Part shown: in pieces, positions 10,201-17,188 of the stretch | How the letters are laid out: each line of letters begins with the position of its first letter | How positions within the stretch are numbered: the first letter of the stretch is position 1 | From: a bacterium | GTDB lineage: Bacteria; Bacillota; Clostridia; Oscillospirales; Oscillospiraceae | Assembly (NCBI GenBank): GCA_004560305.1 | Contig: SFVI01000001.1 | Coordinates: 1-64,000 of the forward strand | Reading direction: 5' to 3' | Length of the DNA: 64,000 nt | Notes under the pieces: generated by a model | Database searches by the model: none | The model's input: only the letters and a program-made list of their open reading frames with translations | Told to the model about the DNA's origin: nothing | Made by a program: the position numbers and the translations under genes

Positions 10201-11011
10201 CGGCAGATTCCACCGTGGGGGGATCGCCGGGGCGCAGCTTGCGGTAGATCTCCAGCAGGCACTCGTCCCGGCTGGTGGTGGTGTCCTTGTCGATGGTGGC
10301 CACCATCCGCTCGTCCTCACCGAAAATCTCCTTGATGCGCTCATTGGTGGTGGCGCCCACATAGGGGTCGGCCACGCAGCTGAGCCAGGTGGCGGGGCGG
10401 TTCTCGTCGTAGGCGCCCATGGCCTTCAAAAACCAGGTGATGGGCAGCTTGCGGTTCTTATCGATACGGACGGAAAAGATGTCGTTGGCGTCCGTCTCAT
10501 ACTCCAGCCAGGCGCCGTGGTAAGGGATGATGGTGGAGGCGTAGCTGGTGATCATGGCCTTGTCGGTGGTCCTGTCAAAGTACACACCGGGGGAGCGGAC
10601 GATCTGGGAGACGATAACACGCTCTGCGCCGTTGATGACGAAGGTGCCGCCGGGGGTCATCAGGGGGAAGTCACCCATGAAGATTTCCTGCTCCTTGATC
10701 TCCTCGGTCTCCTTGTTGCGCAGGCGCACACGGACCTTGAGGGGAGCGGCGTAGGTGGCGTCTCTGGCCTTGCACTCTTCCTCGGTATACTTGGGCTTCT
10801 CGTTCATGGAATAATCGATGAAGCTCAGTTCCAGATTGCCAGAATAGTCGGTAACGGAGTCAACATCCTTAAAGACCTCACGCAGGCCGGTCTCTAAAAA
10901 CCACTTGTATGAGCTCTTCTGGATCTCCAAGAGATTGGGCATCTCCATAATCTCCTGGGTGCGGGCAAAGCTTTTTCTCAAAGTCTTGCCGTAGAGGACA
11001 TCTTTTGGCAT
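7298..11011 (-). CDS. rpoB: DNA-directed RNA polymerase subunit beta
   Basis: 1237 residues. I chose MPKDVLYG at 11011 because AAGGAG lies 9 bases upstream; an in-frame ATG 11 codons earlier lacks a good site. The rifampicin-binding segment reads SSPLSQFMDQTNPLAELTHK and then RRMSALGPGG, with sensitive-type Asp, His and Ser at the usual resistance positions. The active-site motifs EGPNIGLI and KMAGRHGNKG are present. The C-terminus is strongly acidic (Asp/Glu runs, last about 60 residues). No rplJ/rplL genes precede it; instead it has its own promoter and a divergent membrane-protein gene. Confidence 0.98.
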   Translation of the reverse strand: MPKDVLYGKTLRKSFARTQEIMEMPNLLEIQKSSYKWFLETGLREVFKDVDSVTDYSGNLELSFIDYSMNEKPKYTEEECKARDATYAAPLKVRVRLRNKETEEIKEQEIFMGDFPLMTPGGTFVINGAERVIVSQIVRSPGVYFDRTTDKAMITSYASTIIPYHGAWLEYETDANDIFSVRIDKNRKLPITWFLKAMGAYDENRPATWLSCVADPYVGATTNERIKEIFGEDERMVATIDKDTTTSRDECLLEIYRKLRPGDPPTVESAETLLDGLFFDRRRYEISNVGRYKFNKKLSLFPRIAGFELAAPVADPFTGELLADAGEIISRDKAREIADAGVIDVLLKADGKTVRVFSNGMVDISRYVDFDPAELGIKEKVRGIVMKQLCDQFQGEALKDAIRDNIDVLIPKHIVVDDIFSSVNYLNCLAHGIGEPDDIDHLGNRRVRCVGELLQNQFRIGFSRMERVIRERMTLQDLDIVTPQSLINIRPVTAAIKEFFGSSPLSQFMDQTNPLAELTHKRRMSALGPGGLSRERASFDVRDVHYSHYGRLCPIETPEGPNIGLINYLASYARANEYGFLVAPYRKVEKGTCRVTDQVDYMTADMEDQYVVAQASEPVDENGMFINKRITCRHRNDTIEVNREDVDYVDVSPKMMVSIATAMIPFLENDDANRALMGANMQRQAVPLMTTQAPIVATGIEHKCAVDSGVCVLAEGDGVVTRVDAQYITVRYDAGETKDYKLIKFARSNQGTCINQRPIVNAGDRVCEGDVLADGPSTSNGEIALGKNILVGYMNWEGYNYEDAILLNERLVMEDVFTSLHVEEYECDARDTKLGPEEITRDIPGVGDDALKYLDERGIIMVGAEVTAGDILVGKVTPKGETDLTAEERLLRAIFGEKAREVRDTSLKVPHGESGIIVDVKVFTRENGDEMNPGVNQVVRVYIAQKRKISVGDKMAGRHGNKGVVSRVLPREDMPYMPDGTPLDIVLNPLGVPSRMNIGQVLEVHLGYAAEALGWKVATPVFNGANESTIRETLRQAGLREDGKSVMYDGRTGEKFDNDVTVGWVYFLKLHHLVDDKIHARSTGPYSLVTQQPLGGKAQFGGQRFGEMEVWALEAYGAAYTLQEILTVKSDDVTGRVKTYEAIVKGNNIPQPGVPESFKVLVKELQSLCLDIRVLDENGQEIELKDDDEDDFIPDMKDEFYHSDDSEIEAEGFTIEDIPEDEFDAGLNDYSDDEEDM

Positions 11012-11040
11012 TGGCGCACTCTCCTTAAAAGTAATTGCAA

Positions 11041-11078
11041 ACACCCGGCTCTGTTGTCACACTCTTTACAGCCGGTGT
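11041..11078 (-). promoter_or_regulatory. Hairpin in the rpoB leader
   Basis: On the minus strand ACACCGGCT (11078-11070) can pair with AGCCGGGTGT (11050-11041), with a one-base bulge, about 20 bases before the rpoB Shine-Dalgarno. An alternative partner ACACCCG near 11087-11093 competes for the same 3' arm. It could be a translational or attenuation control element, but may equally be incidental structure. Confidence 0.35.
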
Positions 11079-11159
11079 TGATTTTACGGGTGTCGGGTGC
11101 TATACTGTACGCAGATGGAAGTGGGGTATGCTCCCCTTCCCCTGGACACATAGCAATCC

Positions 11160-11189
11160 ATTCTACCATTCTGCCCATGCAGAAGTCAA
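11160..11189 (-). promoter_or_regulatory. Promoter of rpoB-rpoC
   Basis: On the minus strand TTGACT (11189-11184) is followed after 18 bases by TAGAAT (11165-11160). It gives a leader of about 140 bases before rpoB. This explains how rpoBC is transcribed here without an upstream rplJL. Confidence 0.75.
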
Positions 11190-11218
11190 GGACTTTTTTG
11201 TAAAATTATGATTTTTTT

Positions 11219-11246
11219 GGCTGGAGGTTTGCTCCGGCCTGTTTTT
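11219..11246 (+). terminator. Terminator-like hairpin before the GT-C gene
   Basis: GGCTGGAG and CTCCGGCC form an 8-base-pair stem (one G-U pair) around a 5-base loop, followed by TGTTTTTATTTT. It lies between the rpoB promoter region and the start of the plus-strand gene at 11267, 20 bases ahead of its start. It may insulate the divergent units or act as an attenuator. I could not identify a clear plus-strand promoter above it. Confidence 0.45.
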
Positions 11247-11266
11247 ATTTTGAGCGAGGTTTGAAT

Positions 11267-12490
11267 ATGGACATTACGGTTGCCATTCTGATCTGTCTGG
11301 AAGCGCTGCTGGCTTACTGGCTGCTGTACCGCAGCGGCATACTGCGCTCCACCCTTTTGGTGGTTCTCTCTGCCCTTCTTCTGGGGGCGGCCTTTGGGCT
11401 GCGAGTCTGGTGTCTGGATTATGAGACTTTGGATTATCAGAATTTTTTGACAGTCTGGTTGGACTTTTTCCGCCAGAACGGGGGCTTTTCCGCCCTGCGC
11501 TATCCCATCGGCAACTATAACATCCCCTATCTTTACTTCCTGGCCCTGTTCTCCTATTTGCCGGTAAAGGGCCTGTATCTCATCAAGCTGCTGAGCATCC
11601 TCTTTGATGTGCTGCTGGCCTGGGCCGCCATGGGCATCGTGCGGAAGCTGGGCGGCAGCGGCAAAGCCCGGCTGGGCTGCTTCTTCACCGTGCTGTTTCT
11701 GCCCACGGTGGTGCTCAACGGCGCCCTCTGGGGCCAGTGCGACAGCATCTATGTGGCCCTGGCGCTGATGAGCATCTATTGGGCCCTGGAGGACCGGCCG
11801 GTGCTGTCCATGCTGGCCATCACCCTGTCCTTCGGCTTCAAGCTGCAGGCGGTGTTCGTCATGCCGGTGCTGGCGGTGCTGTGGATGCAGAAACGCTTCA
11901 AGTTGCGGCACTTCGCCCTGTTCCCCCTGTTCTATGTGCTGCTGGTGCTGCCGGCAGTGCTGCTGGGCCGGCCCTTTGTGGAGACCCTGACCCTTTACTT
12001 TAACCAGACCGGCAGCATCGGTTCCGGCCTGAACTACAACTCCCCTTCCATCTTCGGCATCTTCTGGCACGTGGAGAACGAAGCTCTGGCCGCCAAGCTG
12101 GCGGTGGCCGCCGCCTTTGCCTTTATGGCTGTGGTGTTGGTCGTTTGTTATGTAAACCGAAAGAAGCTTTCCGACAGGGCTATGCTGGCCGCCGCGGTGC
12201 TGCTGGCGGTGGGCATCCCCTTTTTGCTGCCCCACATGCATGACCGGTATTTCTTCGCGGCGGATATTCTTACGGTGGTGCTGGCCTTCTCGGCGTGGCA
12301 GCTTTCCCCTGCCGCCGCGCTTTGCCAGTTTGCCTCCCTGCTGGGCTATCACGCCTATCTGAAGATGCGCTACCTGCTTCCCATGCGCTATGGTTCCTGG
12401 GCGCTGATCCTGGTGCTGGTCATGACGGCGGCGCTTTTGCTTATGGAGCTGAGGCGGAAAAAATTCGGGAATTTGGAAAATCGTCCTTGA
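11267..12490 (+). CDS. GT-C-type polytopic membrane glycosyltransferase-like protein
   Basis: A 407-residue protein with about ten hydrophobic segments. An acidic loop after the first helices (LDYETLDYQNF, about residues 45-60), the segments GALWGQCDSIY and SFGFKLQAVF, and PHMHDRYFF resemble the GT-C superfamily of lipid-phosphosugar-dependent mannosyl/glucosyltransferases (DUF2029/PIG-M-like). This assignment is by resemblance only. The ATG at 11267 has GAGGT 6 bases upstream; a TTG two codons earlier is less likely. It stands alone between the divergent rpoB unit and tRNA-Leu, whose promoter overlaps its last codon. Confidence 0.75.
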   Translation: MDITVAILICLEALLAYWLLYRSGILRSTLLVVLSALLLGAAFGLRVWCLDYETLDYQNFLTVWLDFFRQNGGFSALRYPIGNYNIPYLYFLALFSYLPVKGLYLIKLLSILFDVLLAWAAMGIVRKLGGSGKARLGCFFTVLFLPTVVLNGALWGQCDSIYVALALMSIYWALEDRPVLSMLAITLSFGFKLQAVFVMPVLAVLWMQKRFKLRHFALFPLFYVLLVLPAVLLGRPFVETLTLYFNQTGSIGSGLNYNSPSIFGIFWHVENEALAAKLAVAAAFAFMAVVLVVCYVNRKKLSDRAMLAAAVLLAVGIPFLLPHMHDRYFFAADILTVVLAFSAWQLSPAAALCQFASLLGYHAYLKMRYLLPMRYGSWALILVLVMTAALLLMELRRKKFGNLENRP

Positions 12491-12514
12491 CAAATCCTGA
12501 TTATCTGCTATAAT
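12487..12514 (+). promoter_or_regulatory. Promoter of tRNA-Leu
   Basis: Consensus TTGACA (12487-12492), a 16-base spacer and consensus TATAAT (12509-12514). The -35 box overlaps the stop codon of the upstream membrane-protein gene. Confidence 0.9.
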
Positions 12515-12586
12515 TCCTTATGCCTTAAATGTGGCAGGCCGGAGTGCGTACATAGCTTTCAATGCAGCTTGTGCGCCGGCAAATAT

Positions 12587-12671
12587 GCGAGAGTGCTGGA
12601 ACAGGTAGACAGGCACGTTTGAGGGGCGTGTGTCAACCGACGTGGGAGTTCAAGTCTCCTCTCTCGCACCA
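12587..12671 (+). tRNA. tRNA-Leu (anticodon GAG)
   Basis: The acceptor stem GCGAGAG pairs with CTCTCGC, followed by discriminator A and an encoded CCA. The anticodon loop TTGAGGG gives anticodon GAG (CUC/CUU codons). A long variable arm with a GTC/GAC stem marks a class II tRNA. The T arm has the loop TTCAAGT. It has its own consensus promoter and an immediate terminator, so it is a single-gene unit. Confidence 0.95.
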
Positions 12672-12712
12672 AAAATACCAGACAGCTTTTTGGCTGTCTG
12701 GTATTTTTATTG
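12671..12712 (+). terminator. Terminator of tRNA-Leu
   Basis: A perfect 16-base-pair stem (arms 12671-12686 and 12693-12708) with a 6-base loop starts right at the tRNA 3' end and ends in TTTTT. The A-run/T-run symmetry makes it bidirectional. Beyond it, 12716-12731 is an inverted near-copy of the tRNA T-arm 3' region (12649-12665). Confidence 0.92.
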
Positions 12713-12739
12713 TTTGAGAGGGAGACTTGAATCAAAATT

Positions 12740-12786
12740 GAAAGCGCCTGCGGCGCTTTCGTCAGCCAGTGCAAACACTGGCTGAC
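12740..12786. repeat. Two adjacent perfect palindromes
   Basis: GAAAGCGCC/GGCGCTTTC (arms 12740-12748 and 12752-12760) is followed without gap by GTCAGCCAGTG/CACTGGCTGAC (12761-12771 and 12776-12786). A weaker GCAT...ATGC hairpin rich in T and A follows near 12800. The 250-base interval 12672-12921 contains no gene I can support; this looks like a dispersed intergenic palindromic element. Confidence 0.7.
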
Positions 12787-12921
12787 ACTTCTATTTTTTG
12801 CATGGCAAAAAATGCAAACAAGTATTCCTCTCGAGCGCGAATTAAGCCATACTGTCGGATTTCTCTGTCTGACGGCTTTCTGTCTTTTTTGTGCGAGCCG
12901 TCGCTTGGCTACCATTCTTCC

Positions 12922-13320
12922 TCAGAGCAGCCCCAGCAGCGGCAGAGCCAGGCCAAGCAGGACGCAGCCAAGACCGAAAAACAGCATGAAATTGGCAGAA
13001 GCATCCCGTGGTATCTGCCGCATTGTTTTGCCGGTGTCCCGCGCTACATACAGCGTCACAACCGGCCGGGCGCAGAGCGCCGTTCCATCCAGCGCTGCGC
13101 CGCGGAGATCCCGATATTCCCGCTGCTGCCCCTGGCCGTCCACATAGAGGTAAACGCCGCACATGCCGCAGCGGCCCAGCTTTTCCACTCTCGCCAGCTG
13201 GGCCTTGCAGCATATATACGCTTTTTGCCGGCGGCGCAGCTTTTCCAGAGCGAACTGTAAAAAAAACGCGCCGCAGGCTATGGCTGTCAGGGCAGCCAGA
13301 ACATACATCCATGCATCCAT
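12922..13320 (-). CDS. Small membrane protein, DUF3592-like
   Basis: 132 residues with a hydrophobic segment at each end (about 4-24 and 110-131) and a polar centre containing CCKAQL, CGMCGVYLYVDGQG and a strand-rich stretch ending TLYVARD. This layout resembles DUF3592-type envelope proteins, but I cannot assign a function. No good Shine-Dalgarno precedes the ATG at 13320; a TATAAT six bases before it suggests a leaderless start or a start slightly downstream (ATG at 13308). Confidence 0.6.
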   Translation of the reverse strand: MDAWMYVLAALTAIACGAFFLQFALEKLRRRQKAYICCKAQLARVEKLGRCGMCGVYLYVDGQGQQREYRDLRGAALDGTALCARPVVTLYVARDTGKTMRQIPRDASANFMLFFGLGCVLLGLALPLLGLL

Positions 13321-13396
13321 GGTGTGATTATAAGCCGCCGCGAAAGAAGCAGACTATCACGGGCTGGTCAATCCTTTGTAAAATTAACGCAAAGTC

Positions 13397-13425
13397 TTGT
13401 TCAAACCCGGAAGAACTGGTAAAAT
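13397..13425 (+). promoter_or_regulatory. Promoter of the small membrane protein at 13454
   Basis: TTGTTC (13397-13402), a 17-base spacer and TAAAAT (13420-13425), about 22 bases before the GGAGG ribosome site of the next gene. Confidence 0.7.
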
Positions 13426-13453
13426 CATGTCATTGAATTTTGGAGGTTTCATC

Positions 13454-13810
13454 ATGCGTATCGTTCTCGGCTTGCTTGCTCTTATCTGTTTCCTGCTTCT
13501 CGCCGTCAAATATCCCCTGCGCAAGCTGGGGCTGCATAAACTCAACGGCTCCCTCATGAAGCTGCACGAACCGGCCAGCGCCGGGCTGCTGCTGGCGGGG
13601 CTGATTCACCTGATTCTCTGCCTTCGCCTGTTCGGGCAGCGGAGCTTGCTTCTGCCCCTCAGTGGGCTGGCGGTCTTTATCATGTGCTTTTTGATCATCG
13701 CCGCCTGCCACATGATGAAGGAGCCGAAGCAGAAAATGCGCTGGCACCGCATCCTTTCCCTGATCACCGCGATCCTCATTGCAACACATATGGCCGCCTA
13801 CTGGATGTAA
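13454..13810 (+). CDS. Small four-helix membrane protein with conserved-looking histidines
   Basis: 118 residues with about four hydrophobic segments. The start at 13454 (MRIVLGLL) has TTTGGAGG upstream; an earlier in-frame ATG lies above the ribosome site. Histidines sit near helix ends (KLHEPA, GLIHLIL, ACHMM, RWHRIL, ATHMAA), a pattern reminiscent of b-type cytochrome or ferric-reductase-like membrane domains, but that is inference. A single-gene unit with its own promoter and terminator. Confidence 0.65.
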   Translation: MRIVLGLLALICFLLLAVKYPLRKLGLHKLNGSLMKLHEPASAGLLLAGLIHLILCLRLFGQRSLLLPLSGLAVFIMCFLIIAACHMMKEPKQKMRWHRILSLITAILIATHMAAYWM

Positions 13811-13824
13811 GCGGCCATATTTCT
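13790..13824 (+). terminator. Terminator overlapping the end of the previous gene
   Basis: ATGGCCGC (13790-13797) pairs with GCGGCCAT (13811-13818), followed by ATTTCTTTAT. The 5' arm encodes the last residues of the membrane protein. Confidence 0.65.
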
Positions 13825-13829
13825 TTATC

Positions 13830-14978
13830 TCAAGGCAGCAGGCTTTCGTAGTCCGGCAGGATATTGTCCGTATCTTCCAGCACTTGGTTGGCTATGATTC
13901 GATAGCTGCCGTCCGCCGACGGCTGGATGGTGACAAGGTGGGTAAAGGCCCGGTCTGTCCTTTGGGATACCAGCAAAGCGTCCACCCTGAGGATCAGGCT
14001 TCCGTCCCCGCCGCGCTGTACGTCCACCACCTCCGGCACGGGAATTTTCGCCAGGCCGTCATGAGGCCCGTCAATGCACACCGGGTAGCTGTCTGTCTCC
14101 CGGTCATACCGGGCCCAGGCCCGGATGCGCTCCCGGTCAAGGCAGGTGTACTGCATCAGCAGGGTCTCAAAGTCCTCACCGGGCACATGGGAAACCCCTG
14201 AACTTTCATCGGTGGGATAGGGATTATTGAAGTACGAGATATAGGCCCCCTGCTCCGCCTTGTATAAGGACAGGTACAGGTCGTTAAGGCAAACAGCCTC
14301 CATGTCCGCCCCTGTCCATGTGGTGGTGAACAGATTGTGATAGCTATAGCCGATGGGCTCCAGATACAGTTCTCCACACCGGCGGCAATCCTCCGCCAGC
14401 GGTGTCAGGCGGATCATGGTGGTCGGCTCGATATACCCGTCGTGGGAGCTGGCGGCGGTATTATCCGGGATATCGCAGGTGAAGATCAGGTAATCCTTTT
14501 CCGTAACCCGCAGCTCCAGCAGCGGGTATCGCAGGGAATAGCTCACCACCGGGCTTCCCTTCTCCCAGGCGACCCTTACCAGTTGGCAGTACCAGATCCC
14601 TTCCTCAATGAAAAAGCCGGTGTACACCAGCCCGCCGTCCAGGCAGACCCGAAGGAAATCCAGGCTTTGGGCTATCCCCGCCTGCTTGTCCGCAGAAAAG
14701 GCTCTCACTTGCTCCGGGTTCACAAAAGCATGGTCGCCAGCCATATCCACTGCCGCAAAGCCTTCCGTTTCCAGCCGCTCCAGAATCAGCACCATATCCG
14801 GCTTCAGATCTTCCGTTAACAGATCTTGATAGGTTTCCGCAGCGGCGCAGGCTGCCTGTTCCACGCCCTCGCCCCGGCTGGCCCCGTCCTCACTGCGGCC
14901 GCAGCTCTGCCAAAGTATCGTCAGCAGCAGGATTAGCAGCATCGCCCCTCCGGAAACGCTATTTCCATTTCTGCGCAT
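13830..14978 (-). CDS. Probable lipoprotein of unknown function
   Basis: 382 residues. The N-terminus has a short basic stretch, a hydrophobic core LLILLLTILW and a QSC that could be a lipobox cysteine, though Trp/Gln before it make the site atypical. The rest is a soluble, strand-rich extracytoplasmic domain with two cysteines in RRCGEL. I recognise no catalytic motif; similar uncharacterised lipoproteins occur in Clostridia. GGGAGG lies 8 bases before the ATG. It follows the metallophosphoesterase by about 100 bases on the same strand with no clear terminator between, so they may be co-transcribed. Confidence 0.7.
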   Translation of the reverse strand: MRRNGNSVSGGAMLLILLLTILWQSCGRSEDGASRGEGVEQAACAAAETYQDLLTEDLKPDMVLILERLETEGFAAVDMAGDHAFVNPEQVRAFSADKQAGIAQSLDFLRVCLDGGLVYTGFFIEEGIWYCQLVRVAWEKGSPVVSYSLRYPLLELRVTEKDYLIFTCDIPDNTAASSHDGYIEPTTMIRLTPLAEDCRRCGELYLEPIGYSYHNLFTTTWTGADMEAVCLNDLYLSLYKAEQGAYISYFNNPYPTDESSGVSHVPGEDFETLLMQYTCLDRERIRAWARYDRETDSYPVCIDGPHDGLAKIPVPEVVDVQRGGDGSLILRVDALLVSQRTDRAFTHLVTIQPSADGSYRIIANQVLEDTDNILPDYESLLP

Positions 14979-15080
14979 ACTCGTTCCTCCCTTTTGCCCC
15001 TTTCATGCTCTTGACGTTCCATTTCTTTCCTTTGTTCCTTTTTGGAAAAGAGATAGCACAGGTAAGCCCCCGCTCAGGCA

Positions 15081-16334
15081 TCATTCCCCGCTCTGCCAGT
15101 GGGTATAGTCCAGCCCCAGTTCATCCCGGAAGGTGGCAAAGTAGGCCCCCATCCGGGTGCCGCTGCTGTCCCACAGCTGCTGCAGGCTGCCGTCCGGGTC
15201 GGCATTGGCAGCTTCCCGCAGGTCGCCGGAGAAATAGGCCCGGTTCACAAGGCTGGCATAGTCCAGCATGGCCTGCTTCTGTTCTTCGTTGAACCCCTCA
15301 AAATCTGTCTGCTGGCCGATCTTACTCACCGTGCACTGGTCAAAGTATTCCTCGGCATAGGCCGCGAAGTTCAGCAGCGTCTCGTCGGCCAGGCCCTGGC
15401 TCCTGGCCCAGGCAGCCACATCCACAGGCCGGGTCTCATAACGGTACATCCCCTTCTCCAGGCGCAGCAGCCCATACTGGCAGGGCGTCACCGCCAGAGA
15501 AGAACCGGCGATCTCGGTCAGGCCGTCCACAGTCATAATATGTTGGGTATGCAGGTGGCCGCTGAGAAACACTTCCGCACCGGCTTCACGCAGCAGAGCC
15601 GCCAGCGTCTCGCCCTGGCTGATCACATAGCCGAAATTAAAAACCGTGTGTTTGTACAGGTTCTGGTGCCCGGCGGCGATCACCCGCTGACCGGCAGTCT
15701 GTGCAGCCGCCAGCTGCTGCTCCACCCAGGCCAGCGTGTCCTTGGACAGGCCGCAGGGCTTCTCCAGGGTGTTGGTGTCCAGCATCAGAAGCCGGGTGTT
15801 CTCATCCAGTTGAGCCACATAGCTGATGGAATCCACGTCCCGGGCAATGGCTTCGTCAAAACCAAAATCCCCGTAAATTCGGGCAAAATCCCCGGCGACA
15901 GCAGGCTCCACCAGTTCGTAGCCGTCTCCCTGGAAGCGCGCGGCATAATGGTTATACACATCGTGATTCCCCGGCAGCACATAGACCGGCACCCCCGCCG
16001 CCTCCACGTCGGCCAGCTTTTCCGCCAGAGCCTTGTGGCTTTCCACCGCGCCGTTGAAGCTGAGATCCCCGGTGAGGATCAGGGCGTCCGGCTTTTGTTC
16101 CGTCACCTCCGCAAGAAAGGCCTCCACCAGCTCCTCGCAGTAATAGGTGACCTTGCCGTCGGCCGCCGCCAGCATCTGGGTGAAAAATTCCCCCTTATCC
16201 GTAAGGGACGGGGCCAGATAGTGCAGGTCCGTGGCGGTGATCAGCTTCAGCTCTCCCCCGGGCTTTCCCACCCCGGCGCAGCCGCTGAGCAGCAGTACCA
16301 GTGCCAGACAAATGACCATCATCCGTTTCGCCAT
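15081..16334 (-). CDS. Secreted metallophosphoesterase (lipoprotein)
   Basis: 417 residues. A lipoprotein signal peptide ends in LLLSGC (Cys about 19). The calcineurin-like metallophosphatase motifs are complete and in order: TDLH (about 35), GDLSFNGA, GNHDVYNH, GHQNLYKH and SGHLHTQH. Such enzymes hydrolyse phosphate mono- or diesters with a dinuclear metal centre; the substrate cannot be told. The last third (about 290-417) is an extra helical domain. GGGAGC precedes the ATG. The protein should be anchored on the outer face of the membrane. Confidence 0.88.
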   Translation of the reverse strand: MAKRMMVICLALVLLLSGCAGVGKPGGELKLITATDLHYLAPSLTDKGEFFTQMLAAADGKVTYYCEELVEAFLAEVTEQKPDALILTGDLSFNGAVESHKALAEKLADVEAAGVPVYVLPGNHDVYNHYAARFQGDGYELVEPAVAGDFARIYGDFGFDEAIARDVDSISYVAQLDENTRLLMLDTNTLEKPCGLSKDTLAWVEQQLAAAQTAGQRVIAAGHQNLYKHTVFNFGYVISQGETLAALLREAGAEVFLSGHLHTQHIMTVDGLTEIAGSSLAVTPCQYGLLRLEKGMYRYETRPVDVAAWARSQGLADETLLNFAAYAEEYFDQCTVSKIGQQTDFEGFNEEQKQAMLDYASLVNRAYFSGDLREAANADPDGSLQQLWDSSGTRMGAYFATFRDELGLDYTHWQSGE

Positions 16335-16419
16335 AAAATTGCTCCCATCGTTAAATTTTCTGCATTTACTATATCTGCTGGCGTTTTCTCTGTCAATGGC
16401 TTCTTACTTGTTTGAAAGC

Positions 16420-16462
16420 AAAACATAACCGGGCGCTCCCTCATAACGCCCGGTTATGTTTT
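16420..16462. terminator. Bidirectional terminator between convergent neighbours
   Basis: AAACATAACCGGGCG (16421-16435) and CGCCCGGTTATGTTT (16447-16461) form a 15-base-pair stem with A and T runs on both sides. It lies downstream of the P-II gene on the minus strand. Confidence 0.8.
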
Positions 16463-16463
16463 A

Positions 16464-16530
16464 CATAATTATATTTTCATAATATTATTTACATAATGTT
16501 GTTTTCATAATTTTGTTTACCATAATTATT
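16464..16530. repeat. 14-bp tandem repeat, five units
   Basis: CATAAT recurs at 16464, 16478, 16492, 16506 and 16521: periods of 14, 14, 14 and 15 bases. The unit is roughly CATAATNTTNTTTW. The last unit overlaps the stop codon of the P-II gene at 16526-16528. The same word TTTACATAATTAT recurs in the hairpin at 25997-26039. Confidence 0.85.
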
Positions 16531-17188
16531 CGTTTTCCCGCAGCCCCACCACGGCAGAGATGGGCAGGGAGAAGCAGATGGCCCCCGCCCTGGTGCCGGG
16601 GCCGGCCTTCTCATTGATAGAGCGCATGATGGCGGCCTTCTCCCCCGCTTTGGCCACGATATAGACCATATCCTTTTCCTCAGCGATGGAGACGCTGAGG
16701 AACTTGCCGGTCTCCCGGCTGCCGGTGCCCTTGGCGTGGAGCACGGTGCCGCCGGTGGCCCCCGCCTCCCGGGCGGCATTCATCACGCTGTCGGATTGGC
16801 CCTCGTTGAGGATGGCAATGATCAGCTCATGCTTGAATTCCATTTTCGGTTTCCCTCCTATGTCCTTTCCCCCGCTGAGTTGGTTCAGGGTCCTCCCCCC
16901 GGCCACGCTTTTGATGGGGATGGCCAGCATCACCCCGTTGCCGGGGATGTCCATATACAGCTGCTCCTTGGCGGCGCGGATCAGCTCCGCGGTATCCTCA
17001 TCATTGGCCACGGTACTGACCACAGCTTTCTCTGTGGAGTCCAGCCCGTAGAGGGCCAGATGCTCGCTGCGGGCGGTTCCCCGGCCCAGGTTGGTGAGGA
17101 TGGGCCGCAGCCCCGCCTTATCAAACAGGGCGGCCATGGGCCGGTGCTTCGCCCGGTCGGTAACGGCAATGAGATAATACAGGGCCAC
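16526..17188 (-). CDS. Tandem P-II-like regulatory protein
   Basis: 220 residues made of two P-II-like ferredoxin-fold halves (about 1-100 and 115-218). The second half shows a T-loop-like stretch GATGGTVLHAKGTG and each ends in a hydrophobic strand. P-II proteins bind nucleotides and effectors and control transporters and enzymes by direct contact. The GTG start at 17188 directly follows the stop of the DUF1538 gene, with GGGAGGTG inside that gene's last codons, so the two are translationally coupled. The likely role is to regulate the DUF1538 membrane protein. The conserved uridylylation tyrosine is not evident. Confidence 0.85.
   Translation of the reverse strand: MALYYLIAVTDRAKHRPMAALFDKAGLRPILTNLGRGTARSEHLALYGLDSTEKAVVSTVANDEDTAELIRAAKEQLYMDIPGNGVMLAIPIKSVAGGRTLNQLSGGKDIGGKPKMEFKHELIIAILNEGQSDSVMNAAREAGATGGTVLHAKGTGSRETGKFLSVSIAEEKDMVYIVAKAGEKAAIMRSINEKAGPGTRAGAICFSLPISAVVGLRENE

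Noticed and set aside
2936..11011. Rifampicin or streptomycin resistance mutations in rpoB/rpsL
   Set aside because: The rifampicin pocket and the S12 lysines show the usual sensitive residues.
12559..12915. Open minus-strand frame across tRNA-Leu and its terminator
   Set aside because: It is the reverse complement of the tRNA and palindromes. No ribosome site or recognisable protein.
16464..16530. CRISPR-like array
   Set aside because: Units are 14 bases and contiguous, with no spacers, and no cas genes are in the window.
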